The notes under the pieces were generated by a model. It searched no databases, was not told the DNA's origin, and worked only from the letters and a program-made list of their open reading frames with translations. A program made the translations under genes and the position numbers. A stretch of DNA of 64,000 bases from NCBI GenBank assembly GCA_011009095.1, contig VTPC01091068.1, positions 337,138-401,137 of the forward strand, read 5' to 3'. This DNA is from Ignelater luminosus. Its lineage: Eukaryota; Arthropoda; Insecta; Coleoptera; Elateridae. Position 1 is the stretch's first letter. Each line of letters begins with the position of its first letter. Below are positions 20,665 to 36,400 of the stretch, one piece after another.

Positions 20665-21403
20665 AACTAAAAAAAGATAATGCGATAACTAGAAATATCC
20701 AAGTTCAAAGTGACCGTAAAATTGACAAGAAATGCGGTGAAACTGGAAAAGTATGAACAAACATGCGCACCGCATTAAAGTATTCAAAAGATCTAAAAAG
20801 AAGAAATGTAAAATATGCAAGAAAATGCAAAAATATGCATACAATTCAAGTTTTACATAGAGCAAATCAGATGTGATTTGAAATATTACATTTTCACGTA
20901 TACCTACTACGGAAATGGCCTGTTTTGAATTTTTATCATAAGGAAATGTTGCTTTCCAGAAACCTTATCGATAGAATTCTAAATCTCAGAGTCTTTCTGA
21001 TAATGCAAAATATTGTGTAATTCTATTGTTTTATTGTATTTTAGAAATCTGTAGGGTTGCTATTCAATAAAAAAGTGCATAAATGCTATATATAATTACG
21101 TGCATTGAGAGCCAAGCGAAAGTTGTTTTTATTGAAGCTTCGAAATAGTGCATATAAACGCATTCCTTATTTACATCTTAAAATATCAATATTTGGAATA
21201 AAATAAGTATGATTAATCAATGAACAATAATATCTATATCTAATCAATATAAAGGTACTTAGAATCAAAAAATTTAATACATTAACAAAGGACATAGGAT
21301 AAGATAGCAAGCATATCAGTTAGATAAAGCAAAATCCACAAAATGAATTCCATAACAGTTATCCCAAAGGTTCTACTGATATAGTGTTTTAGAATTAATC
21401 AAA
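20665..21403. other. Upstream region of the cadherin gene
   Basis: AT-rich DNA with no open frame. It should hold the cadherin promoter and 5' UTR. The only motif that stands out is a group of GATA cores close to the start codon, listed separately. Confidence 0.4.
21297..21363. promoter_or_regulatory. Cluster of GATA-core motifs upstream of the cadherin
   Basis: Five GATA or TATC cores lie within about 70 bases, 40-110 bases before the ATG. Two fit the WGATAR consensus (AGATAG near 21302, AGATAA near 21322). GATA factors drive many insect midgut genes, so a role is plausible but unproven in AT-rich DNA. Confidence 0.3.
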
Positions 21404-24400
21404 ATGTCTGTTATAAAAACTGTTTTTAAAAAGTGGTGGTGGTTAATACTAATGTTAAAGTGTGTAACAGGTAATTGAAGGTAAATATTTTTTAGAAAAG
21501 GGAAACTAATAAGATGTGTTTTAGCCGATAAGTGGATATTTATTCCAAATTTAGAGGAAGAACACAGAGTTCAATATAACCAATCTGGAGAAAGGGGTCG
21601 TATTTATCTAGATGAGAATGTCGAAGAGAATATTATAGTTGTATTTTTTAATCATACAGGTAGGTGTACTACCTAGAACATTAATTAAATGCGACTAGTA
21701 ATTTGTCAGCAATTTGTGTTTTTGCTGTCGCGCAGCATAGCAGTTGCAAATCTCCAACAATTCAATATTCAATGACAAGATTACTAAAAGCATTTTGATT
21801 AGGATAACTGTTATATCGGTACAATAAGATTTTATATCAATACTATTATTACCTATGTATTTCTTAACCATTTCAAGCTAAGGTATACTATCTCAATTAT
21901 TTAGTTTTGTCCAGGATGTCATAAAACCATATTCATTAATGCTAAAGATGGGACTTCGTCTTTTTTTCCTTCTGCAAAGGACAAAATTATAGATTATGAT
22001 AGTTTCTGTTTCTTTTATAAATTCCTAAGATTGTGCTGGTGTTCATCTTTACATTTTCTGATAATTAAAAAAGTTTTTACGTAAATATGTATTTGTGAAA
22101 AACATTGAAAAAGACCACAACAGGCTCGAAACGTTTGTTGAAAATAAAAATAAAATAACAGTACAAGAAACCAATGGTTCTTTCTGTGGGAACTTCAATC
22201 TTAGAGAGGTTTAGGTTACGTGTATTTTGAAATACTACAAAGTCTAGTAAACAGAGAAATAAAGATCCATAAACGTGGCAAAGATATATTCTACCATATC
22301 TATCTCACATTCCGTATTGGCACATGGTTTTGCACGAAAATGTTTGTGTTTGTTAAAAAGCCCTCTTACATTAATGCAAGACATTTTGTAACAGGCACTC
22401 TTACCATCTATATGACACTGAAAGTATGCGGTTCCTATTATAGAGAAGTTCAAATTCACAACAGTTTATATTTATCTCCTTTTACCCTAGAGTCAACAAA
22501 ATTAATGCGGTGCCGAACTTATCAAAGTTAAATCGAAAGTCGTAGTATTAGATGAAACTCAACACTTGACTTGATGAGCCACAGAAAGAATGGCCAATTA
22601 AGTTACTGGTATGCATGCCATGTTTGGTATCATTCTTATTGGTTTTTTTACGTTCAGAAATCAAACATAATTATCACCCACGATGTCATTTAGGAAAACT
22701 CTAATGGAAAGGAAAGGGATTCAAAGGACAGAAACGAGAAACAATTGAGAACATATTGGCATATTGTGTTAAGTATCACTTGACCTTAGTTTTTTTTTCT
22801 GTTGAGACTAAAATTTGATTTGGATTTAACTTCTAACTTTGTCTGCAGGAAACATTTTGTAGAAAGATAAAGAGCAAAACACAGAACTGTTAAAATGTAT
22901 CGGTGGAGTATACCCTAATTTTAAATTATTCGAATTAAACTGGATGTAACCAGCCCAATGTACGCATTGTCTAATCTCAAACTTTTGGCTCTATTTCGTC
23001 AACGTATTAATTATTTAATCTTCTATTAAAACTTGTTATCTGTACAGATCTTTATCAAAGATATTTTTGTTGTTATACTTAAAAAAAATAACACAAAATG
23101 TATTATTTTGGCTCGATTACATTGTGATTATTAATTAATCTTTATATTTTTCTAGACAATTAGCAGTAACAAAAGCAAATACCTTACTGTTACCAATACT
23201 TATTATAAGTGTTAGCGTCGTCTTCGATTACAGGATGCACCGTAAATTAAATACCTGGATAGTTAACATAATAATTATTACCTTGAAATACATAAATTTT
23301 TCTCGAACTTTTGAAACGTCATTGAATACACAATAAGTTTTCTATCGTCTTCCAGGTCTTACTAGAGGAATTTGGTGTCATACATAGGATTCAGTAAACC
23401 ATATTGTATAATAACTAATAAAGTTAAATTACATGAAGATGAGACAGGCGCGACTAGTTAGCGATAATGATTCCTGCTACTTTCTATAGGCTCGTGGAGT
23501 CAGAAAGAAATCTTTCCTCTTGGGGGTCGAATTCACGGGATCATATGACCTAGCTGTCGGTATCAAAATTAAAAGAAAATAATAGAAATTGAATCTCATA
23601 GAACCGTGGAGTGCAACCGGCATTCACAAAAGCTCAAGTATCAAACGGCAAGTTCACAAATCTCATGATGACTCTACAAGGAGAAACACTGCATATACTA
23701 CTACATGATGGTATCATCGATGATGATTATGATGTGTTAACAAATACCTTGAAGAGGAGGTTTGGTGACAAGCATTTAACGTCTGTTTACCGTTCTCAAC
23801 CTGCAAACGAAAATCCAAAAAGACCAGTATTCAATGGTGTGTTATACACTATGACCATGAAAGCATTTCTTAATTACCTAGAAAAACCCGAGATAGTATT
23901 AGGAATCAGCGGAAAGGACCATGTTAAGTATTGAGATGTTGTAAGTAGTAGTTGCAGTCCTTTACATGTGGTAGCACGCCTAACGATGACGATCATAGAA
24001 GTGAAGACTGAAAAGATAGATGCATAAGCAGTATACGAAGCTGAGAAAAGAATTCCGCAGAATTGTGAAAAATAATACCACATAAGCTAGATGCCCTACT
24101 TTAAGAAACTCTCATCATCTTGGACGGAGATAACCTTAGTATTTTAAAAACCTAATACGAAAGAAATAGTCTTGTTGTAAAACACAAATTAGAAATATTC
24201 TATAATAAGACCAGATTTTGTAAAAACATCTCAAATTAGAAGAAGTCTCGATTTTCGTGCTTAAACTGTAAAAGGCAAAGAGACACCAACGTAGTATTTG
24301 GAAAAGCACTGATTGGACACACCATAGGGTTAACCAAAATAATTGACAAAGCGTCCTTTGGGTCGATTTTATAAAACGACGTGGAATAGTCATTGGCAGT

Positions 24401-27400
24401 AAAGAAAAAGTGATAAAGTTTGGGAACGAAGAAATTAGCATGGTTCTGCCCGAAACGTTTTGTCTTTCAAGAAGTAATAGAAATACCAGTTTAGATAGTA
24501 CTAATCATACCAGAAGCTAATTTGGAGAATATCAATATTGGAATTACCGATCTAGAATGAGAAAGAACTATTGCCAAAGGTGTGTTTACGGGAAGCTCAT
24601 CGGTCAAGTCAGAAGTTGCGGTCTCCATCAGTATCATAAATGCCAGTGCTTATTCTATAGTCCTGCACAGTAGAGAAGTTGAGTTCGTTTTTAAAAGTTT
24701 TATGGGGGAAGATATTTCTGACCCCCGGTTAAGAGGAAGTAGTTGCTGTCCTTATTCGGCTCTTCTCTTTTAGTAGAACCGTGGTAACTAGATTGTCGTT
24801 ATTGGGTGGGCAACTTACTGAGCACAGAAAACTCGTATAATGAAGAAACAGTATGTCGATTGTAGAAAGATTTTCTCTTCCCCAATACCTGTAATTATGA
24901 TGATTAACAGTCCCGTTAAGTAGCTTCGTCGGAAATAATAATGTTATTTAGATATTAGGATTCCTGTGATAGGAGAAATCTTTATTTGCATTTGCAAGTT
25001 AGGATCCATATCACAGCGTAACATTAAGTCTTCACAAAACTGTAACCGACGCGACGGTCTGAATCATCTTCATTTCATTCATGTATTAAGTACACCTTAT
25101 AAGGATGGTATATCCCGTGTTTAAATAATTTGACTGCCGCCGAATAATTGGTATCATTATTCAACGCTCATTGTCTAGTGGAAGCATGATTTTGTTTGTT
25201 TCTTTTTTAATTTTAAATGTTATTTTTGTTGACAAACAAATGTTGATGTTATTAAACTAAATAAGTGTTTTTCTCAAAAAAATTGTTATGTAAGGTACTA
25301 AATTTTTTACACCTTCATTCAACCAGTGAAGAAGTCTATCAAAATCTGTAAAAAACTGGGGTTGTAATTTTAAAAAAATTATGACGTCATAGCTCAAGAA
25401 CATGATCTGTCAAAAAACTACTTTCTGCGCTCACAATTGCCTTATTGGAATATAAAATCGCTGTGTTCAAGTATTATTCAAACAAAGAGTTATAACAAAA
25501 TTATGAATTTTGTTCCAAACTTTCTCACCACTCTGTATATTTTATATATTTGACAACGTTTAACCAAAGGATAACCAATAAAATAAATAAATAATACAAA
25601 CAACAGGTTTCCATTATAGGTATATTTGTCTTATACTTAAAATCACATTCTGTATATCTTTGTAGGTGAAGATATACCTAATATAAAATACAATGAACCG
25701 TCCAATGCAAAAGAGTTACTTGGAGCAATAGTCGAAAAAAATGATAAAAATGACTACTGGAACTTAGTTGTTACAAAGCCTCAGGATTATGAAGCTCACA
25801 GACCAGATTTTAAATATGAGTTTGAAGTAATAGCTGGTGGTACCAAACGAGAAGTTTTTTTGTTTATTAATAATCTGGACGATGAAGATCCTTACATTGA
25901 AGTAGTACAAAATCCATGTAGAATAAATGTAAGTACCTACTATTAATTTTTAAGATCTTGCAATGCTTATAAACGTCTTATTCTATCTGAATCTGAAACA
26001 AAATAAAGAGTGCCAATAGTTAATTACTTTTTTGAATAACAATTAGTACCTATATGTTTTTCTTCTCTCACTTGTGTATTGTTTATTCTCTTATTTTTAT
26101 ATATTTTTGTAAGACAAGAAAATATCTCAAGTTTAAAAGAATTTGTATCAAAACTGTGAATATATTAGCGTGTATACTAGTAAGTCTTTTGCATAAATAA
26201 TGTCGCAAATCACTATTGTAATTAGTGGATTAATCAAATACACAAGGTCTAACTTAGCACTAATCAGGCAAAATATATTGGCTAAAAGTATATAAAGAGA
26301 TTTTGAATAAATTATACGAAATTAGACTTTGCGTATTTGACTAATCCATTATTTAAAATAATGAATTGTGACATTATTTATGCAGAAGACTACATACTGC
26401 ATATGTAATTTTAGTGCAAATAATACATTTTTTTCAGGAAAATAAAGTTGGGCTATCGGATTGTTACTATATTGTAAGGGATGCTGATGGAGTGCTAAAT
26501 AACGTGATGATTTACACTATTATAGGATCGGTAAGATTCATCGCTTATATTAATAAATAATAAAAAATGTTTTTTTAAACTGCGTTTTTCTGCTCTTCTA
26601 CAAAACATTGGATCACAACAATAATAAGTAATATAATTTCTTTTTCTAAAGATTCAAGGTGTAAACTGAAAAGTTTCAATCAGATGTATTTTAAATATTG
26701 AATCTTATGTTTCGAGCGGTTTTATGTACAATGTGGTTCAATTTCGATGGGATTAAATGGGTATCTTTCTTATTAGCGCAGATAAATGAAAACGGCTTAG
26801 GTACTCGTTCCTCTTTTTTCATGCCTATTCCATTACCGTTGCCAGAAATAAGCTGTCATCTTTTGTTTTTTCCCTAGAGAGAAAAAGTGAAAAATGGCCG
26901 ATTTCTTCAATTTGCTGTAACTCTCTTATTTTCGAAGCTAGAACAAAATCATTTAAGCATTGTTGAGGTACTTTTTAACGTAGAATTCAATGCCGCCAGT
27001 CGTTGTTTTCTAGTCCTTTCCATAAGTGCGCTGTAAGTCAAAGATGAATTTTTTAAATGGACCGATCTTTTCAATTTGCTGTAACTCCTTTATTTTCAAA
27101 GCTACAACAAAATCATCTTAGCATTATTGAGACACTTTTTAACGTAGAATTCAATGCCGTCAGTTGTTTTTTTTTTTTCTAGTCCTTTCCATAACTGCGC
27201 TGTAACTCAAAGTTGAATTTCATTTGATTTCTTAAATGGTCCATTCAAAAGTACCTAAGCCGTTTTTATTTATCTGCGCTAATAAAAAAGTTACACATTT
27301 AATCCCATCGAAACTGGACCACACTGTACTTGAAAACTAGGTGAAACAATTCGTTTGTTAGAAGAACTAATCGTCGAGCAAGTATAAAATTGAATAAAAT

Positions 27401-30400
27401 GTGGGGACTTCTCGCGGGATAGGCAAAGTCAAATTAGAATATCAGGAAGGTGTTTGAGTAACTGGACGCATTCGCGAGGTGGGTATAATGGTCGGAAAGG
27501 ATTGTGCAGTGTGAGCTTTTTGTACATATTACAAAAAAGACAAATAGCCTTGGTTAAACTCGTTTTTACGGTTAAGTTAATTTTTATTTGTTCGTTAAAT
27601 GTGTCTTTTCAACATCATTTGATTTCTTGAATTTTTTTGTAAGAAATTATTGTGAGATTTCGCGGTCATAAACATAGACTATTAGTTGAACGTTACGGCT
27701 CACACATATGTGTATCCATATTTGATTAATTGCTGTATAAAGCAGCAATTAAACGCCCCGTTTTGTATTTGAAATCTTAATCCAATTTTAGTTACGAATA
27801 AAAGATTTGTTTTAGTTAACTCCATAAAATATAAAAAGAATTAGGTCATGTGACTTCAACGCGTCAACTTTGCAGTTAAAAGATTGGCCACTTTTGATAT
27901 TCAAATGTAAAATTTTATTATTTTTTGTAATTCTTTTCGTTTGGAGTCTTGCTTGATTAAATAAGAGTATTGAATAACATCAGTATAGTTTTCTCTTAGG
28001 AAAACAAAACAACTTTGAATTGAGTTATTCTGTTACAGTGATAACTGATCAGCCTATTGTGCGATACTTAAAGTAAGACATGCAATAATTTTCTGAAAGT
28101 TGTAATCTCAATAAACGAATCGCTGTCGTAACTCACTCAATTTTTGACTGAGATTAGTAAGGCCATTAGCCGTTAGACTACTCGTGAAGTTTTTGGTCAA
28201 GTGAACACGAGTAATCTGCAAGTGGCGCCTTTTGATTATGGCAACTAAAATTTGACTTTTAACCTACGAATATAATTTCTTTTATTTAGAAATGTTTAAA
28301 TAAAGTCAAAGCTTTTGAAAGATCTAGCCCATCGCCACTTTGAATTTAGCCGCAGGAGGAATGAAGATAGGGTTACTTCGGTCACACTTTTGTTGGGTAT
28401 CTAAAGATCAAAAAGTGTGTTTCTTTCGTCATTACTCTACAAGCTGCTGCAAAGTATTACGTTTTTGGTGTTTACATAAGTATGCAGCAGCTCAGCAGTT
28501 CAGTCACAAATCCTATTTTCTCAGTTTCGCTTGTAACTGATTTTATTTTTAGTTTTAGAAACAAATATAAACTAAATTCTAATTTGAGAACAAATACTAG
28601 CTTCTGATAAGGCTTTTTACTAAACATTAGTAATGTTACAGAGAGATGAAGCCGAGATTTTTGAATTTAAAAATGAAATAGTTTTAAACAAAGACGTTAA
28701 AGAGTGGAAAGTCTACCTTAGCATGAAACAGTGTTTGGACTATGAGACAAGAGCTCATTATTTATTTCAATTTAATGCCACGGTAAGTTTGATACATTTA
28801 CCACTTCTTTTTGGGTCATTTCAGATTAAGAATTGCTGGAAATTTACTTAAGACTTGGTCTGTGTTTATCTTTGTTAATAAAAAGAACGAAATCAAAATA
28901 TATGTTGCTTTTCAAACTTTAACTTCCTCTTTTTTAAATATTTAACGCATTTGAATTCAGATAGCGGCACATTCTAGAAATACAATAAATATTTTCTTTA
29001 TAATTATTGTAGGATTCCGGGAATAACAATGGCACTGCAAGAATTATTGTAGAGGTTAATGATTTACCTGATCAACCTCCAGTGTGGACAAATATATTTT
29101 CTTCCAAACAATTTGATGAAAAGACGTCACAGGTAATTCTACATGATAGGACATACTTATCTGGTAGTTTTTTTAAATTTTATAACATCTGTTTTAATTG
29201 TTTTTTTTGAACTGATGTTGCAATAATACTGCAAGATAAATTAATTATTTAGTATTCATTTAAGTAACCAAAAACATGTTTTAGGAATTTCAAGTAAAAG
29301 CAATTGATGGGGATATTAATGTAAATTATGATATAAATTACGATCTGAAATCAGACTGTAAGTACTTAACTCTTAAATTATAGAGATAAAATATTACGTG
29401 CATGTTAACGTTTTAATATTAAAAGAAGTTATTAAAGTTTTCTTTTCAAGAAATTTAAATAACAATTTGTTAAATTCAAAATACAATTTTTATATTGAAT
29501 GGTAAGACTTGATGCAAACAATACAAAACAATGAACCTATGAATTCTAAACCAGATTTCACAATGCTATTCTAAGCCAGTTTACTTACATGTTGATTGTG
29601 TGACAGTGGTCCCGTGAGCATAGATAGTTACAAGAGATGAATCGGCAAACATAATATTTTAACATCTTCATAAACTATCAGATTGCGAGTTCTCTAACTA
29701 AATGATTTATATAAAAATAAAGTTGTAATTTACTTTTTTACCTTAACACCTACCTTTTTAATTTATGAATATTTTAATATCAAGAGAGACATTTTCTACC
29801 GCTTTACCATTATTAATTATGTGGTTGCACCCGTTTGTTTTTAGTTTTTACCATATCATCATATTCTTCATTAATTTATTATTTCTTACATTGCTGTTAA
29901 TCCAATAATTTGATTTTTCTCGTTTCCAGTACAAAATCAATTACACACTGGCTGTATTAAAAGAAGTATTAGACATTGTTTAAAGATCTTTTAAAAATAA
30001 AAATCATCCTGCAGACATATAACGCAAATAACGTATAATATTAAAATATTGTAGGGCCAGATTTATTTAGTATAGATCAAGAGAATGGTATAATCCAAGT
30101 AAAACCTATAAACAGGGACACTCTACAACGGGAAATATTTTCAATACAACTAATAGCTTTTGAAGTTCCTGATCCTTGCTGGACAACTTCTCAAAATGCA
30201 ACCATAATTGTAAATGACATAAACGATAATATACCATCTATAACTGTTAATACGACAGAAATTTGGATGCCAGAAAATACTGTTATGCGAGTACATCTTC
30301 ATATAAACATCGAAGATATGGATCAGGTAACAAAATCTACAACTATTCGAACAAGGTGTTTTATAGTATAATTTTTAATATGTACTAGGGAGAAAATGGA

Positions 30401-33400
30401 ACTTACGGAGTAATTCTTGAGGATGAGACTGAAAACAAGTACTATGAAGCATTTCTTATAGTGCCCGATAGAGGATATCATTCAATGAACTTCTCAATAT
30501 CGGTTATTAATCATACTAAATTAGATTACGAAGATTTAGACTGGCAAAACCTTTCTTTCGAGGTAAGTATCAGAAATCAAACTAGATTCTTTAGATTTTA
30601 TTATTTCTTTAGTATAATCAGAATAATAAATGTAAGATAATTAACACAGTGATCGAAAACTGAATAGAATGAAAGTACTCTCTTGGTTAACGTTTGAATT
30701 TTTGTTTGAGGAAGGTCCGTTCAGCACGGTTCTATTCATGAATTAAACAGCAAGATATACCTTTTTATACATTATAATTATACCTAGTTATATACAAAAG
30801 GTTATTTTTCTTTTTTGTTTTAGATACATTCTGAAGAAATAAATACTGTAGAAATGTGGAAAGACCAGAAAAATATCAAGATATACTTAGAGAATCTAAA
30901 CGACGAATTACCAATATTTCCAGAATCTAAATATTCAGCTTGTGTTTGTGAGAATATAGAAAGTGATGAATATATTGCTACCGTCATAGCTTACGATAGA
31001 GATATAGATGATATCGTTACGTAAGTAGAGCTTATACTTTTTATTTCAATCCACCTTAATTTCGTTTACTAAAACAAAACGGTTATGTATGCTACCTATC
31101 TTGTATAATCAAATTAAAAATTCTGAAAATAAATTAAATTTTCGTTTGTTTATTTGCTTCATAATTTATAAACAGCATTCATTCTAAAAAAAAAAACTTT
31201 TGATACAAAATCGAAGGAAAAACTCGAATTTTATAAAAATATATCTGAGTTTACCTGCGATGTCATATTAATTACCGAATCGTGGTTTTATGAGTCTATT
31301 AAAAGACATGAGCTGTTTCTTCTTATTACAGAGTACAGAAAACTGTCGCTAGGGAGTAGTTTTCTTCTTCTACAACAGGTGGTTTTTGCAGTATTATTGC
31401 TCCTTCTTTCACTTGCATCATTTTATGTATGTGTACTGTAGGTTCTTAATTGCTATTGTTAATAACATCAATATTTTATATACCCCCTGATGTTTCACTA
31501 AACGAATTTGAACTTTATATTGCAGCATGGGAGAGCCATTTTAGACTTTAAATCTATCTACTCTCTAGACCAAATCATTATCGATAAAGGCCAAATAAAA
31601 ATAATTATTGTTGCATATCATTATTATTTAGTAGTGTTACTAATTGCAGAAAGTTGTTTCTTCTGCATATATTTGATACTTGGCATGTTTAATAATTTAA
31701 TAACGTTTAGAATGCAGACGGCAAACTATTAATGCCTTATTATATAATGTAGTTTATTCTGTCATCTGTGCGCATTTGACCTATTTATTCTTCCTACTAC
31801 ATTACAATTATTTATTTATCACAAATTTCCTTCTTGATTCTGCTATAATTACAAAAAATCAGAATGTTACTAAAATTCACATTTCAACTGCTTATTCTGC
31901 ATACCTCTGCTCTGTCAAATAATCTATTTAGTAAAATGTCGAAAAAAATTGTGACCCTTTATTAATTATTGGCGAGGAACCATTAAGATTTCTGAAATTT
32001 TAAGTAATGGTTATAGACAACGGTCGATGGTAATTAAATTTTCTAATACAAGGTTGCAGCATCTTATTTGAACTCAGTAACTGGAAATTCTCATACAACG
32101 CCCTAAACTCTTTAAGTGTTCATTGATCAAAAAATGGAGATTAGGAACTCTGAAACTATTTTTTCACACAGGCGCAAGTACGTTGAGTTGCAAGTAATAA
32201 TACGGATGCAGCCATTGGCATAAATTTTATCAACATCCAATTAATGAGTCTAAACAGAAACATCTTTAAGAGATTATATTTTTATTAAGAATTGAAAAAG
32301 ACTACAATAAAATTGACAAAATCTTTAAATTACATATGCAACTTATTGATTTTTAGGCATAGGGTATTAGGAAGTATGGCTGAAGAACTATTTACTATTG
32401 GCGTCTTAGATGGAGAAATACGAACTAGAATAGATGACGCGTTTGATTATGAAAGGCAAACACAAGTTATGGTACAAGTTGAGGCACAAGACTCGTTACT
32501 TGGTGTACATCATACAGCGGTTGCCCAACTTACTATTGATGTGAAAGATGTTAACGACGAACAGCCACAAATAAAAATGGTTTGATAAGTTTTAGGTTGA
32601 AGCAATAATTATAATTCACTATGCTTATGTTACAGTCTTCAGAACCAATATCAATAGAAGAAAATCAATCTAATGGTACCATTATAAATCCGAGCATTAA
32701 AATAATAGCACAAGATCCAGATACTACAGCAAGATTGAGATTTAAGATTGATTGGGATAAATCAGAGGCAAGGAAAAATGGAGTACCAACTCCAAAGGAG
32801 GAATATACTGAGTGCGTATGCATTTCTTTCTAGGTCGTATTAATAATAGCAGGTGACGATTTAAAAAAACCAGTACAATAATTAGAAAATGAGTTTATAA
32901 TCTTTTATTTAAAGAAAAACTAATCACGTAGCTTTCACGATTTTTTTTAGTTCTGTAATTGTGGATACAGTAGAGCTTGATTGTGGTGGTTATGTAAAAG
33001 GAGTACTGCTTGTAAATGAAATACGAAAAAATAATACTCCAGATTACGAAATGTTTGATATTCTATATCTTCACGTGATAGTAGAAGACGAAGATCAAAT
33101 AATAGAACCCAAAACAGATGAAGGTTTGTTTTTGACAAAAATTTTACAGGGCACCTAATATTTCTATATTTTCAGTAAGAGTTGTTATAAACATAGAGGA
33201 TGTCAATGACAATGCTCCCATATTTAGAGAAGAAACGCTAAATTCAACCAAACAAGTTACAGAACACTCCCCTGTGGGAACAATTATTGCGACTCTTATA
33301 GCAGATGATGCAGATGGGCCTAAGTTCAACAAAGTCTTATATTCCATTAAGTAAGTCATAATGCGTTCCGATTGTCAGTAAGATACAGATTACAGTAATA

Positions 33401-36400
33401 CATAGTTAAAAATGTTGATGTTACATTAGTATTTTTATCGATTGTAAACCAAACTGAAGGTATTGCAAGATTTTTCAATCGTCATCGTTACTGAATAGCA
33501 GGATAATCTAGAAAAAGAAAACCAAAGTTTTTGTTTCCTAAGCAACTAATACCGGTATTTAAAGTGAATCAAATATAGCCACATCGAATAAAAAAGAAAT
33601 ATAGTATTTTGAAACTTTAGAGTTATACTCGTTGGGGGAATAACTTTTAAAAGCAAAATAATTCTTACATCTCCGAAACCATTTTCGGTAGATCGTACAA
33701 ATCCACCAAAGTTCTATCATTCTTAATAACAGCAGTAACGAAGTACAGAGAGTTAACAGCTTAAGGCCGTACAAATTAGATAACGATGCTTCCAAGTAAA
33801 ATTGTATAGTAGATAGGTACTCTTCTACAAGAGTAAGACCATTATACAATAGCAATGCCATTGTATAAGGAGGTTATACAAAAGTAATACTTAGATCTTT
33901 TTTGCATATTAATTTTACTGTGAATTGCATTTGGATAGCAAATGCGTATTGTTGTTGTTGCTCCTTTCCTAATAATTCTTTAGTGTCCTTATATTATTAT
34001 CGGGTTATTAGTGTTGATTTAGATAATATAAAACAACATACCTCTTCAAAATTTCCCATTTTGGTACATTGTTCTACAGATTTATAAATTATTTCTTAGA
34101 AACAGTCTAGGTAGGAGATAATGTAAGAATTTAATAGTCACAAAATAAATTTTTACTATTTGTCTATTTATTATTCATCAAGGTTCGATTGAGCATTTTC
34201 ATTCATCAAAACGTAATTAATTTGATTAAACGTACCTAATGATATAAATTAACATTTATGCTATTTTAGACCATACAATGAAAGTACTCCAGATTGTGTG
34301 GGCATCGATAAAGATGACGGTCAGTTGATTGTTACTTGTGATATAGATGCTGATGGAGATATAGAAAAAAATATTCCACCCTTGTGGAGCTTGGTTTATT
34401 ATGTTACAGCAGCTAGTGAGGATCTAACAACTACTAACATTGTAAGTTAATAAAATATCTATTAATATAAGAATTTTTTATTTATAACGGTAACTAATAC
34501 CATAAAACGAGTCATTCAATGATAGTATTATATAATATTATCGAGCATAAAAACAGTATACCTACTTTGTAAGGAATATTATGCAACGTCACAAGATATA
34601 TTCAAAATCATCAAAAAGGGCGTCGTAGTAACAGTTGGTGCATTACAGTGCAATGCAAAAGTAAACAGACATATTGCATAAAGTGACAGCTTCTTTTTTA
34701 ATTCAAAATTTAAAATGACGGTTAATATTGGAAAGTCCATTAAACAGTTTAAAGTTGTTGGTCATATATCTACGTGATTTATAAAAAACGTCAATATAAG
34801 TAGGACAAACTGAAATAACACTACGAAGTTAGCTCTAGTGAAAATATAACTGAAGCATTTATAATCTTGGTTCTGTATATTCTAGACTTCCATTCTTCTT
34901 TATTTTATTGTTTTCTATAAATACAGTATTTTCCAACTAAGTTGTAAATGTAAATTCAAACTCCAAATTCAGCCATGTCACTATTTACATGATGTACTCA
35001 TTAAATATGGATTATTTAAACTCCATGTTTCAAATTCGAACAGATAAAGCTTTAGTCATCTGAGGTATTTGCAAAGTTATAAGTCAAATTGAAGAATAAA
35101 TTAATATTAAATGTGTTTTCTTGCATAGTATGTGTATTGTACCCTAATGCACCTAAGAATGCATAGTGTAACAGAACCATTTTCGTTGATTTTAAAATAA
35201 AGGGTTTTCCAATAAGAGGTGTTATTTTGATATTCAAAGAAAAGTGCCATTTTTTAATATAAATGATCGGATGTTTATTTCATTATAAAGAGGAAGGTAT
35301 GCCGTTAATAGTGGAAAATAACATCAGGCAAATGACCACCACGACCACGCTTACAGGACAATATCCTTTTCATGAAATTTTCCATAACCAAATCGCAAAG
35401 TGGCTGCCCTATGTCCTCGATAGCCTCACGAATTCCATCTTTGAGGTCTTGAATCGACGCTGGGCTGTTGGCGTAGACCTTCTCTTTCACGTGGCCCCAA
35501 AGAAAGAAGTCGCAAGGTGTTAAATCACAAGATCTCGGTGGCCAATTGTGATCACCTCTTCGAGAGATAACACGGTCCGGAAACTTTTTCCGTAAAAGAT
35601 CAATGGTTTCGTTGCTTGTGTGGCACGTAGCGCCGTCTTGTTGAAAGTAAACGTTGTCCAGATCAATACCATCCAATTCCGGCCATAAAAAATCGTTAAT
35701 CATCTCTCGATAGCGCAATCCAGTCACCGTAACTGTTGCTCCAGCCTCATTTTCGAAAAAGTAAGGTCCAATGACTCCGCCGGACCATAAACCGCACCAA
35801 ACAGTCACACGTTGAGGATAGAGAGACTTTTCAACAATAACTCTTGGATTTTCTGAGCCCCAGATCCGACAATTTTGCTTGTTGACGAAGCCACCGAGGT
35901 GGAAATGGGCCTCATCACTCAAGATGATTTTTCGATGGAATTCTGGATCATTTTCATGCATTTCAACGACCCAATCAGCAAAGACACGACGTTGTTGATG
36001 ATCGGCCGGCTTGAGTTCTTGTGTTAACTGGACTTTATAAGCCTTAAGACCCAAATCTTTATGCAAAATACGGTGTAATGACGTTTGTGGAATGGCTAAT
36101 TCCAAAGAACGACGAGGAATGGACAAACCTGGGTTTTCTTTAACACTTTCGGCTACAACAGCAATATTCTCGGCTGTTCTTGAGCGACGTGCACGGGTTT
36201 TATTCTTCACATCACTAACTTGTCCCAAGAGCTCGAATTTTTTCACCAATTTCTGTATTGCGGTCCGACAAGGTGCTTCACGGTGACCCAAAAATGTTCG
36301 AGTTTTACGAACCGTCTCTGCCAAATTTTCACCATTTTTATAGTGAAGTTTAATAATTTCAATGCGTTGTTGAAGCGTGTATCGTTCCATATTTATTAAT

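Noticed and set aside
22220..22531. 103-codon frame in cadherin intron 2
   Set aside because: No motif or splice continuity with the cadherin frame, and an equally long frame exists on the opposite strand; most likely chance.
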